IMG/VR virus record: IMGVR_UViG_3300034102_000073
Span: 1 to 55,428 of that record
Reading direction: 5' to 3' (one strand)
DNA from: a virus
DNA length: 55,428 nucleotides
The notes under the pieces were generated by a model. That model saw only the letters and a program-made list of their open reading frames with translations. It was not told where the DNA came from and ran no database searches. The translations under genes were made by a program, and so were the position numbers. Positions 43,859 through 50,720 of the stretch are shown here, piece after piece; position 1 is the stretch's first letter, and the number at the start of each line of letters is the position of its first letter.

Positions 43859-43880
43859 CCCGGCGAAAGCCGGGTTTTTT
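43859..43880 (+). terminator. Strong rho-independent terminator
   Basis: Stem CCCGGC / GCCGGG with a GAAA loop followed by six T. It is 6 nt after the stop of the small membrane protein gene and insulates the following regulatory region. Confidence 0.9.
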
Positions 43881-43989
43881 ATTGCCTGCGTTTTTCTTTT
43901 GTATATATAAAACACCATACGTCGGGGGTATATAGCACGCTATGCGGCATAACTAGACATGAATGGGGGTAAAAGCGTAGCAATGCAGC

Positions 43990-44333
43990 AACTATCTAAC
44001 TCAGATTTTCCATGGCCCGAACTATATAGCAGTTTTAGATACCTCAACTTTACACTTTACATGTCAAGTTACTAGTGTTTCCAAGGGAATCCAAGGGATT
44101 GACTCTCTATATCTATCTAACTATCTAGAATATATAGATAAAAAGGGTACTGTTTGATTCCACTTTCGATGATTCTGATTTTTAATTTTTGCGAACAATA
44201 ATTGTAGTACCCCATCATCTCAAAAAACATAGATAGTTTAGATAGTTGCCCCAAAACCCGCATGAATACTAAGTTTTCCCTATCTCGTACAGTTAGATAA
44301 TCTACCTAAACTTGACACTTCATCTAGATAGTT
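43990..44333. repeat. Five copies of 9-mer TAGATAGTT / AACTATCTA
   Basis: Exact copies: AACTATCTA at 43990-43998 and 44119-44127; TAGATAGTT at 44230-44238, 44239-44247 (tandem) and 44325-44333. The two left copies point one way and the three right copies the other, so the cluster is roughly an inverted array. Five exact 9-mers in 344 bp cannot be chance. Such arrays are typical for iterons or operators. Confidence 0.85.
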
Positions 44334-44340
44334 GTATATA
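44312..44340 (+). promoter_or_regulatory. Near-consensus sigma-70 promoter with an embedded 9-mer operator
   Basis: TTGACA (44312-44317), a 17-nt spacer and TATATA (44335-44340): a 6/6 -35, an ideal spacer and a -10 with 4/6 matches. The spacer contains TAGATAGTT at 44325-44333, the same 9-mer that occurs four more times upstream. A protein bound there would block RNA polymerase. Transcription is expected from about 44347 toward paralogue B at 44513. Confidence 0.78.
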
Positions 44341-44396
44341 AACCTTACATCTGATGGTCACAACAGTAGCTCCATTCACCTTACTTCTTACTTTGA

Positions 44397-44483
44397 AGTG
44401 TCGAAACTTGACACTCGGCTCGGCTTCGGCGAGACTGGGTTTGTCCCGAAAGGGCAAGCCGTTAATGACATTACGTCATTAAC
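44397..44483 (+). other. Structured 5' leader of paralogue B
   Basis: Within the expected 5' UTR are successive inverted repeats: AGTGTC / GACACT (44397-44415), a CTCGGCTTCGGCGAG hairpin, a CCCGAAAGGG hairpin, and GTTAATGAC / GTCATTAAC (44461-44483, loop ATTAC). The last ends 15 nt before the ribosome site region. The set may regulate translation or stabilise the mRNA. Confidence 0.6.
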
Positions 44484-44512
44484 TTTACATTTACTTTCAT
44501 GGAGATAATGAA

Positions 44513-44833
44513 ATGAAAAAAGAGAAGCCAACACATGTAAACGTCATCCTTCGTCCTAAGGCAGGTGATATTGCCATTGAGGGTGTATGGAAAGCTGATG
44601 GTACAGCGTCATCTGACGGTAAGTTTAGCGTTGATGATGCCAAGGTTATCTACGATTACATGGTTCTGAAGGGTAAGGAACTGAAGAAGAAGTTGCATAC
44701 ATGGTCACCTAAGGAAGGTGCAGGTAGTGTACCTGTCATCAAGTTCAACAAGTATGACAATGCACCGTATGTTGCATTGGTCAGCAGTGCAGAAGCATCT
44801 CGTCAGCCTAGTGCAGTCAAGATTGTTCTGTAA
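44513..44833 (+). CDS. Early protein, paralogue B of a tandem pair
   Basis: A 106-aa homologue of the protein at 43113-43415 (PTHVNVILRPKAG, YMVLKGKELKKK, VIKFNKYDNAPYVAL). The leader CATGGAGATAATGAAATG is also shared. It is driven by the promoter at 44312-44340 and closed by the terminator at 44839-44866, so it is a separately controlled transcript. Compared with paralogue A the middle is longer and has an extra Asp/Ser/Gly insertion. Function unknown. Confidence 0.82.
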   Translation: MKKEKPTHVNVILRPKAGDIAIEGVWKADGTASSDGKFSVDDAKVIYDYMVLKGKELKKKLHTWSPKEGAGSVPVIKFNKYDNAPYVALVSSAEASRQPSAVKIVL

Positions 44834-44838
44834 TCCGT

Positions 44839-44866
44839 GGGACGGTAGCAATACCGTCCCTTTTTT
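44839..44866 (+). terminator. Strong rho-independent terminator after paralogue B
   Basis: A perfect 9-bp stem GGGACGGTA / TACCGTCCC with GCAA loop and six T, 6 nt after the stop codon. With the leader and promoter it makes the paralogue B gene a complete stand-alone transcription unit. Confidence 0.92.
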
Positions 44867-44888
44867 CGTTTGTTCATGGAGATATGAA

Positions 44889-45134
44889 ATGACACAACTT
44901 TACATTGATGACACCACTGGTGCATTGAAGATTCAATTTGACCTCGTTGATGAGATGCAATGGGAAGATAAGGCTGAGGCTGAGGGGTTGTTTGTCCCAT
45001 TGGAACTCGTTGGATTGGAGGAAGATGCAGGTCACAACCATGGTTATCACCATGGCAAGGGCAGCAATGGCAGCATCTATGAGTACACCGAATGGTTCTA
45101 TGACGGTGACGATTCAGCGTTCTCTGTTGCGTAA
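44889..45134 (+). CDS. Small acidic hypothetical protein
   Basis: An 81-aa acidic protein, MTQLYIDDTTGALKIQFDLV at the start, with a His/Gly-rich stretch (GHNHGYHHGKG) and an aromatic-acidic end (EYTEWFYDGDD). The ATG at 44889 is preceded by the leader CATGGAGATATGAAATG. The His-rich loop could bind metal. Unknown function. Confidence 0.75.
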   Translation: MTQLYIDDTTGALKIQFDLVDEMQWEDKAEAEGLFVPLELVGLEEDAGHNHGYHHGKGSNGSIYEYTEWFYDGDDSAFSVA

Positions 45135-45146
45135 TAGGTGAGCATC

Positions 45147-45491
45147 ATGGCAAGGATTCCGAACCGTGATGCTCGACTCTATGTCGAGCAACGTAAGCCC
45201 TTTGAGGGTTCAAACATATGGGGTGTATGGCAGAAGTCCACTCTGGTCGAGGATGGGTCAGAGTTCTATGTCGTGTACAGTTTCGGTCATCATTTCCCCA
45301 TGTATGTGTGGTCAGAGGGGGTATGGTTTGAGAATGAGGACAGGTTCAGCCGTACTACATCCAAGCATCAGACCCAATGCCGCCCATCACGTACCACTAT
45401 CCTGCTATCAACGGCATGGATGAAAAAACTAGCCACCCTTGGGTATAGGGGGATAGCAGGACAGCGTGTACTCACAGGAGAACCAGCCTAA
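45147..45491 (+). CDS. Conserved phage protein (FPMYVW / SRTTSKHQ motif)
   Basis: A 114-aa protein with EFYVVYSFGHHFPMYVWSEG and WFENEDRFSRTTSKHQTQ. The arrangement YVVYSxGxHFPxYV then W-x-N-x-D-x-xSRTTSKHQxQ is shared by a family of phage proteins (DUF8033 in my recollection). The ATG at 45147 is preferred over a GTG 9 nt earlier because AGGTG is correctly spaced. Function unknown. Confidence 0.75.
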   Translation: MARIPNRDARLYVEQRKPFEGSNIWGVWQKSTLVEDGSEFYVVYSFGHHFPMYVWSEGVWFENEDRFSRTTSKHQTQCRPSRTTILLSTAWMKKLATLGYRGIAGQRVLTGEPA

Positions 45492-45703
45492 TGGAAGATT
45501 ACCACTTACCAATATGCACCAACTGCTATGCAGTCAGAGTCGAGCCACATCGCCGCAATATGACAAGACCAACATGTATGGCATGTGGGGAGAAACTTGC
45601 CAAGCAGCGTAAGTTTACGGTGGCATGTAGCAACAAGCAGGGGTACGAGTTGATTACCAACATTGACTACCTCAAACAACTTAACCCAAAAAGGACAATG
45701 TAA
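45491..45703 (+). CDS. Small zinc-ribbon protein
   Basis: A 70-aa protein with two CxxC pairs, CTNC at about 9-12 and CMAC at about 29-32, plus a third isolated Cys, i.e. a zinc-ribbon fold. The rest is basic. It starts in the overlap with the preceding stop (TAATG) and ends on the next start. Nucleic acid or protein interaction is likely, but a specific role is not known. Confidence 0.75.
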   Translation: MEDYHLPICTNCYAVRVEPHRRNMTRPTCMACGEKLAKQRKFTVACSNKQGYELITNIDYLKQLNPKRTM

Positions 45704-45909
45704 TGTTCCATAAACCTAGACGATCATTACCGAAAGTATTTACCGCCATTGGTACATTCATTGCCTTGGCGGTATTTGTAGGGCTTCTCGCCGCCATGAT
45801 TCTTGAGTGGATGGTGGGGTGTGGGGAAACCTATGTCGATTCCAAAGGGGTACGGCATAGGTATGAGTGTGTGTTCTTAACTATACATAATGAAGGGGTA
45901 AAGAAATGA
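45703..45909 (+). CDS. Small membrane protein
   Basis: A 68-aa protein with a basic N-terminus and one membrane segment (VFTAIGTFIALAVFVGLLAAMIL), then a short outside tail with two Cys (GCGETYVDSKGVRHRYEC) that could form a disulfide. Overlaps neighbours at both ends. Unknown role. Confidence 0.72.
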   Translation: MFHKPRRSLPKVFTAIGTFIALAVFVGLLAAMILEWMVGCGETYVDSKGVRHRYECVFLTIHNEGVKK

Positions 45910-46091
45910 AACGTCTGTTCACGCTACGGCATGGCAGAGGTGGAGCCATGGTTCATGTCCTGACATCGGACAACCGCATCGAACCTGTCCACTTTGGCAA
46001 CAAGATGATAGCCAAGCAAGCCCGTAATAGCGGCAATGGCTTGGTGGTATCCAAGGGTTATGACCATGACAAATTCAAAGGAGCAAGATAA
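45906..46091 (+). CDS. Small basic hypothetical protein
   Basis: A 61-aa basic protein (KRLFTLRHGRGGAMVHVLTS at the start) with no recognised domain. It lies directly before the MoxR gene, sharing the A of its ATG (TAATG), so it is co-translated with the MoxR cassette. Confidence 0.65.
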   Translation: MKRLFTLRHGRGGAMVHVLTSDNRIEPVHFGNKMIAKQARNSGNGLVVSKGYDHDKFKGAR

Positions 46092-47077
46092 TGCGAGCCG
46101 CGACACTTAAAGCAACCATCAAGTCACTATTCCCCATTCAGCGTACGATCTGCATTGAAGGCAGTCCGGGGGGTGGCAAGACAACCATCGTCCATGAAGT
46201 TGCCAAGGAGATGGATGTACCCTGCATCGAGCGGCATATGCCAACCATGTTGGTCGAGGACTTCGGCATCCTGTTCCCTGATGGTGATGACCAACTGAAG
46301 TACAAGCTGCCTGATTGGTTCCCCATCAAGGGTAAAGCCCCTGAACGTGGCATCTTGCTGTTCGATGACCGCAACCAAGCCAATGCAGATTTGCAGAAGG
46401 TGCTTGCCAACATATGCCAAGCCCGAACATTACACGGCACACCGATGCCTGATGGATGGATGGTTATCTCGACAGGCAATCGTCAAGCTGACAGAGCAGG
46501 TGCTAACCGAGTACTTGGACATCTTCGCAATCGTGAGACTGTCTATGAACTTGACACACACCTTGATGACTGGACATCATGGGCTATTGACAACGGTGTC
46601 AAGCCTGAGGTTGTGGCGTTCATTCGCTTTCGTCCCAACTTGTTGCATGATTACGATCCACAGCGTGACCAGAACGCTACGCCTCGTTCATGGGTTGAGG
46701 GTGTATCCGATGTGCTTGGTACTGTCCCTGCCGAGGCAGAGTATGAGTCATTCAAGGGTGCAGTAGGGGAAGGTGCGGCGGCAGAGTTCGTTGGCTTCGT
46801 AAAAATCTTCCGTACTCTGCCCAACCCTGACGCTATATTGCTCAACCCAACTACCTCAGATGTACCGAAAGACCCTGCAACATTGTATGCCTTGAGTGGT
46901 GCATTGGCTGACCGTGCTACCGAGGCAAACATGGAGCGAGTATGTACCTATGCTGAACGTATGGGTGGTGACTTCTCTGTTCTGACCATCTCATATGCTG
47001 CTCGTAAGAAGCCTGAGTTGACCAACACGCAAGCATTTACGAAGTGGTCGTTGGCACATCAGGACATCCTGTTCTAA
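46091..47077 (+). CDS. MoxR-type AAA+ ATPase
   Basis: A 328-aa AAA+ ATPase. Walker A is GSPGGGKT at 24-31, Walker B ends in LLFDD at about 89-93, sensor I is ISTGN at 126-130, and later GANRVLGHLRNRE includes an Arg typical of the MoxR arginine finger area. MoxR proteins act as chaperones, often with a VWA-domain partner. Two genes on is a VWA/metallopeptidase protein, so this looks like such a pair. The substrate in infection is unknown. Confidence 0.85.
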   Translation: MRAATLKATIKSLFPIQRTICIEGSPGGGKTTIVHEVAKEMDVPCIERHMPTMLVEDFGILFPDGDDQLKYKLPDWFPIKGKAPERGILLFDDRNQANADLQKVLANICQARTLHGTPMPDGWMVISTGNRQADRAGANRVLGHLRNRETVYELDTHLDDWTSWAIDNGVKPEVVAFIRFRPNLLHDYDPQRDQNATPRSWVEGVSDVLGTVPAEAEYESFKGAVGEGAAAEFVGFVKIFRTLPNPDAILLNPTTSDVPKDPATLYALSGALADRATEANMERVCTYAERMGGDFSVLTISYAARKKPELTNTQAFTKWSLAHQDILF

Positions 47078-47082
47078 CCACC

Positions 47083-47099
47083 GAGGGGCAATGCCCCTC
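47083..47099 (+). other. Hairpin between MoxR and the 282-aa gene
   Basis: The 7-bp stem GAGGGGC / GCCCCTC with loop AAT is followed by ATTCAAC, without a T run. It lies 6 nt after the MoxR stop, and may adjust the relative mRNA levels of the cassette genes. Confidence 0.6.
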
Positions 47100-47125
47100 A
47101 TTCAACAACATCATGGAGGAATGAA

Positions 47126-47974
47126 ATGAATCTATCTGACCGCGCATTACTGGTGCAACTGTCCATCTCCCAATGGACTGCCCGTAAGTATGACAAGAAG
47201 GCAACCCAAGAAGTTGCCGTTACCTTCAATACATCGAAGGACGCAGGACGCTACAACAAGTCGTTGCTACCCATGAACGACTACCTTGACCGTGTGCATA
47301 AGAAAACCACCCATATCCGTGAGAAGTTCTACAAGAACACGCTGCCATGGGGTATCGAAGGCACGATGATGTTGCCCACTACCAACTACCTTGCGTTCAT
47401 GACTGAGTTCCGTAAGGAAAAGAACGAGTGGCTGACCTTGGTGGATGACTTTGTTGACGAGTATCCAAGGCTTCAGATGGATGCACAACGAGTACTTGGT
47501 GGGTTGTATGCTGACTCAGACTATCCAACTCCTGACGCTATTGCCCGTAAGTTCAACATCGACATGGCGGTATTCCCTGTACCCACTACTGACTTCCGTT
47601 GTCAGATAGCGAGCGATGAGTTGACACGTATCCAACAGGATGTTGAGGCACGGGTAGCTAATGCTCAGGCTACTGCCATGAACGAGGTATGGCAGCGTAT
47701 GTTTGATAAGGTCAAGCATATGGCTGAGAAGTTGGCTGACCCCAAGGCAATCTTCCGTGATACCTTGGTGGATAACCTGAAAGACCAGTGTGCCATGTTG
47801 TCTCGACTGAACTTCATGGATGACCCGAACCTTGAAGCCTTACGGCAACAAGTTGAAGGAACACTTGCATCGCATCACCCAGATGCTTTGCGTAATGACC
47901 CTGACCTTCGCCGTGATACTGCGGCAGAAGCCAAAGCAATCATGGACAAAATGTCCGTCTTTATGGGAGCCTAA
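47126..47974 (+). CDS. Unknown middle gene of the MoxR/VWA cassette
   Basis: A 282-aa, largely helical protein, reminiscent of the DUF3150-type proteins that accompany MoxR ATPases in phages, but I do not claim a firm match. Visible: an N-terminal LSISQWTARKYDKKATQEVA, a central region with TLVDDFVDEYPRLQMDAQ, and C-terminal helices with coiled-coil character. It has the CATGGAGGAATGAAATG leader and stands between MoxR and VWA genes, which suggests a third complex member or adaptor. Confidence 0.75.
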   Translation: MNLSDRALLVQLSISQWTARKYDKKATQEVAVTFNTSKDAGRYNKSLLPMNDYLDRVHKKTTHIREKFYKNTLPWGIEGTMMLPTTNYLAFMTEFRKEKNEWLTLVDDFVDEYPRLQMDAQRVLGGLYADSDYPTPDAIARKFNIDMAVFPVPTTDFRCQIASDELTRIQQDVEARVANAQATAMNEVWQRMFDKVKHMAEKLADPKAIFRDTLVDNLKDQCAMLSRLNFMDDPNLEALRQQVEGTLASHHPDALRNDPDLRRDTAAEAKAIMDKMSVFMGA

Positions 47975-47975
47975 T

Positions 47976-49151
47976 ATGACTAGCGTAATGCCTACATCTG
48001 TCGTGCGTAATACCAAGTACGCCGATATGACACCGTTGACTGATGCTCAGAAGGCGGTGCAACACAAGCGAATCATCAAGGCACGTACTGCCTTGGTGTT
48101 GGAGCATCCGTTCATCGGTTCCATTGCATTGAACTTGCCATTCAGTTTCGATGACAAGATTCCTACTGCGGCAACCAATGGCAAGAACATCAAGTACAAC
48201 CCTCGCTTTGTCGAGTCATTGACCGATGAGGAAGTGAAGTTCTTGGTTGCTCATGAGTGCTTTCACCCTATGTTGGAACACAACTTCCGGCGTGGTGGGC
48301 GTCATCCTCGCAAGTGGAACCAAGCAGGTGACTATGTAATCAATCAGCTATTGACTGACGATAGCATCGGCAAGATGCCTCAGGGCGGTTTACTTGACCC
48401 TCGTCTACACCAAGCAGGTGGCGGTACTACCGATGGTATCTACAACTTACTGCCTGAACCTGATGATGGTGGGGATGGTGGTGACCCAATGGATGACTGC
48501 GAAGATGGTGATGGTTCACCTGCCGAGAAGGAACAACAAGCGGCAGAGTGGAAGGTCAAGGTAGCCCAAGCAGCACAAGCGGCGAAGATGATGGGCAAGA
48601 TGTCGGCAGGTCTTGAGCGTCTTGTCACCGAGGTATTACAGCCTAAGGTTGATTGGCGTGACGTATGGTATCGGTTCTTCCAACGATGCAAGGATGACAC
48701 ACGTTCATATGCTAGACCCAACCGTAGGTTCCTTGCACAAGGAATGTATCTGCCTAGTGCCTCAGGTGAAACCCTTGGTGAGGTACTGTTCGCCATTGAC
48801 TGCTCAGGTTCCATTAACCAACAAACCATTGACCAATTTGCGGCAGAGATTCGTATTACTAAGGACGACTTCAATCCTGCTGCTATTCATCTTGTGTACT
48901 TTGATAGCGAGGTATCACACTATGAACGGTTCGGTCGTGACGATGACCTGCATGTCGAGCCTCATGGCGGTGGTGGTACTGACTTTGCACCTGTGTTTGA
49001 GTTCATCAAGGAACGTCAGATTGAACCTGTTGCAATCGTATTCCTGACTGACCTGTGCTGTAACTCATTCGGTGAACAACCTGACTGCCCTGTGCTATGG
49101 GTATCCACCGATGAAGGTACTGCCCCATTCGGTGAAGTGGTGGTGATGTAA
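47976..49151 (+). CDS. Putative metallopeptidase with VWA-like domain (DUF2201-like)
   Basis: A 391-aa protein with two parts. Residues 1-130 hold the zincin-like motif HECFHPMLEH at 93-102 (HExxH plus a following His). Residues about 265-391 are a VWA-like domain: FAIDCSGS with D275, S277 and S279 as a MIDAS, and GGGGTDFAPVFEF later. A Gly/Asp-rich linker lies between. This is the DUF2201 architecture. The start at 47976 is used because the longer ORF would overlap the preceding gene. It is the likely partner of the MoxR ATPase. Substrate unknown. Confidence 0.83.
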   Translation: MTSVMPTSVVRNTKYADMTPLTDAQKAVQHKRIIKARTALVLEHPFIGSIALNLPFSFDDKIPTAATNGKNIKYNPRFVESLTDEEVKFLVAHECFHPMLEHNFRRGGRHPRKWNQAGDYVINQLLTDDSIGKMPQGGLLDPRLHQAGGGTTDGIYNLLPEPDDGGDGGDPMDDCEDGDGSPAEKEQQAAEWKVKVAQAAQAAKMMGKMSAGLERLVTEVLQPKVDWRDVWYRFFQRCKDDTRSYARPNRRFLAQGMYLPSASGETLGEVLFAIDCSGSINQQTIDQFAAEIRITKDDFNPAAIHLVYFDSEVSHYERFGRDDDLHVEPHGGGGTDFAPVFEFIKERQIEPVAIVFLTDLCCNSFGEQPDCPVLWVSTDEGTAPFGEVVVM

Positions 49152-49366
49152 TGATTACATACGCCGAACTACTGGCGTTGAGTGTATTCGTGGGTATGGG
49201 ATGCTACATCTCATACCTGCGGTACAAACTCACGACCTCTGAACAGAAAAGATATTTCCTTGAGACAGTCATTGTCGATGTCTGCGAAGGCAACGTCACG
49301 ATAAGGAGAGAACGCGATGGATTTAGCATACATAAAACAGAACGCCAAACTGTTGGAAAAGTATAG
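49151..49366 (+). CDS. Small membrane-anchored protein
   Basis: A 71-aa protein with one N-terminal membrane segment (YAELLALSVFVGMGCYISYL) and a charged cytoplasmic tail. It overlaps the preceding gene by 1 nt and the next gene by 50 nt. Unknown function. Confidence 0.65.
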   Translation: MITYAELLALSVFVGMGCYISYLRYKLTTSEQKRYFLETVIVDVCEGNVTIRRERDGFSIHKTERQTVGKV

Positions 49367-49919
49367 GCACTTCAACGTAGACACTATTGACTGGTGGGAT
49401 GATGTGTTCGAGATGTTCACCGAGGACATGAAAGAGAAGGGCATTGCAGTAGACCGCATGTTCTTCTCAGGCTTCTGTTCGCAGGGTGATGGTGCTTGTT
49501 TCGAGGGTGAGATAGATGACATTGAAAGATTCTTCTCTCACAACTTTAAGTACACCGACTATCCAATCATCCAACAGCTTATTAAGCATGGCGGTACGGT
49601 GAGTATGAAGTGCGTTCATCGTGGGCATTATTACCATGAGAACTGTACTGTGTTCAGCATGGATAGTGACTGCTTCTACAACCTATGGCAACAACCTGAT
49701 GAACTCCGACAACATGTTGTTCGTGCATTGGACGAGGGACTTGGGTATGAACTCGTGCATTTTGAGGAAGATGTTGTATCCATATTCAGGAACTACATGC
49801 GTGAGTTATATAAGCGGTTGGAAGATGAGTATGACTCATTGGTAAGTGATGATGCAGTAGCCGAAGCGATTCTTGAGTACGACTTATATGAGGAGGTCGA
49901 TGATGATGGGGATACTTGA
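49317..49919 (+). CDS. Conserved phage protein (FSGFxSQGDGACFEG motif)
   Basis: A 200-aa acidic protein. Residues about 45-65 read MFFSGFCSQGDGACFEGEI, a signature of a family common in phages, preceded by DWWDDVFEMF. The rest is helical with an acidic C-terminus. AAGGAG before the ATG is a good ribosome site. The family's function is not known to me. Confidence 0.75.
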   Translation: MDLAYIKQNAKLLEKYRHFNVDTIDWWDDVFEMFTEDMKEKGIAVDRMFFSGFCSQGDGACFEGEIDDIERFFSHNFKYTDYPIIQQLIKHGGTVSMKCVHRGHYYHENCTVFSMDSDCFYNLWQQPDELRQHVVRALDEGLGYELVHFEEDVVSIFRNYMRELYKRLEDEYDSLVSDDAVAEAILEYDLYEEVDDDGDT

Positions 49920-50076
49920 CTACGACAAGATAACGGAAGAAGGAAAGGTTTTCATTGACATGGACGCCCTACCTGACGATGTAGTGGGGTTAGACATATT
50001 GCAGGATTGGATATGTGACCTTCAAGCAATATACGCAGCGAGACATGCGGAAGTTTTTAAACCAAAAGGAGAATGA
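49903..50076 (+). CDS. Small acidic protein
   Basis: A 57-aa acidic protein (GILDYDKITEEGKVFIDMDA in the first part) with a helical C-terminus. Three consecutive ATG codons lie at 49900, 49903 and 49906; the second has the best spacing to GGAGG, but the exact start is uncertain. Overlaps the upstream gene. Unknown. Confidence 0.6.
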   Translation: MMGILDYDKITEEGKVFIDMDALPDDVVGLDILQDWICDLQAIYAARHAEVFKPKGE

Positions 50077-50077
50077 C

Positions 50078-50710
50078 ATGGCGACAGTACGATTCAGCAA
50101 AGAACTACAGGATGCAATCCTGAACAACGCACGGATTGTGTTCAACAAACAGAGAGAAGATGCGGATAACAACCGTCCATCCGATGAGTGGGGTGACAAG
50201 ATATATAACACGCTGTTCGGTGAGCATACTGCTGTACTCAATGCAGTACCACCATACTTTTTCAACATGGTAGACAAGATCAAGGTAGAACATATTGGTA
50301 CTCTACCAGTCAACCTTGAGTTCAAACTCAACAGTAAAAGACCCATGCCACATGAGTTTCCTGATACTGAACTAGCTAAGAAGTCAGGGTACTACGGCAA
50401 CGACATACACCTCAAAGATAATCTTACATGGGGTGAATTCCATGCCGATGTAACACGGTGGAAGCAGAGCATCAAGGCAGTAGAAGAAAAGCGTACTGCG
50501 TTCATCATGCAGGTCAAGAAGATCATCGAAGCACACGCCACCCTTGCTCCTGCTCTCAAGGTATGGCCTCCGTTATGGGACTTGGTTCCTGAGAACTACA
50601 AAGAGAAACATCGTGAAGTGAAGGAACGAGAGAAGAAAGAAGTATCTCTCGAAGGCGTGGACTTATCCTCGCTGACTTCCATTGTTGTTGCCAACAAACT
50701 TACACGATAA
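50078..50710 (+). CDS. Hypothetical phage protein
   Basis: A 210-aa protein: ATVRFSKELQDAILNNARIV at the start, then WGDKIYNTLFGEHT, VPPYFFNMVDKIKVEHIG and RPMPHEFPD, with a charged helical C-terminus (ENYKEKHREVKEREKKE). The ATG at 50078 has an AAAAGGAGAATGAC site. The general look is like nucleotide-modification-associated small domains (Nmad type), but that is only a weak impression. Confidence 0.75.
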   Translation: MATVRFSKELQDAILNNARIVFNKQREDADNNRPSDEWGDKIYNTLFGEHTAVLNAVPPYFFNMVDKIKVEHIGTLPVNLEFKLNSKRPMPHEFPDTELAKKSGYYGNDIHLKDNLTWGEFHADVTRWKQSIKAVEEKRTAFIMQVKKIIEAHATLAPALKVWPPLWDLVPENYKEKHREVKEREKKEVSLEGVDLSSLTSIVVANKLTR

Positions 50711-50720
50711 GGAACAGACC

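Larger units (their letters stand above)
43881..44512. other. AT-rich non-coding regulatory region (candidate origin/operator region)
   Basis: A 632-nt region with no supported gene, the longest non-coding interval. It is AT-rich and has five copies of TAGATAGTT / AACTATCTA, a near-perfect sigma-70 promoter with one copy inside its spacer, a TATATATAAAA stretch near 43901, and a hairpin-rich leader before the next gene. ORFs of about 40 codons (for example from 43959 and 44354) lack ribosome sites. It is either a replication origin with iteron-like repeats, a repressor-controlled early promoter region, or both. Confidence 0.75.

Noticed and set aside
43959-44490. Two ORFs of about 40 codons (from 43959 and 44354) in the AT-rich region
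   Set aside because: No ribosome binding sites; they run through the 9-mer repeats and hairpins and do not resemble any protein pattern.
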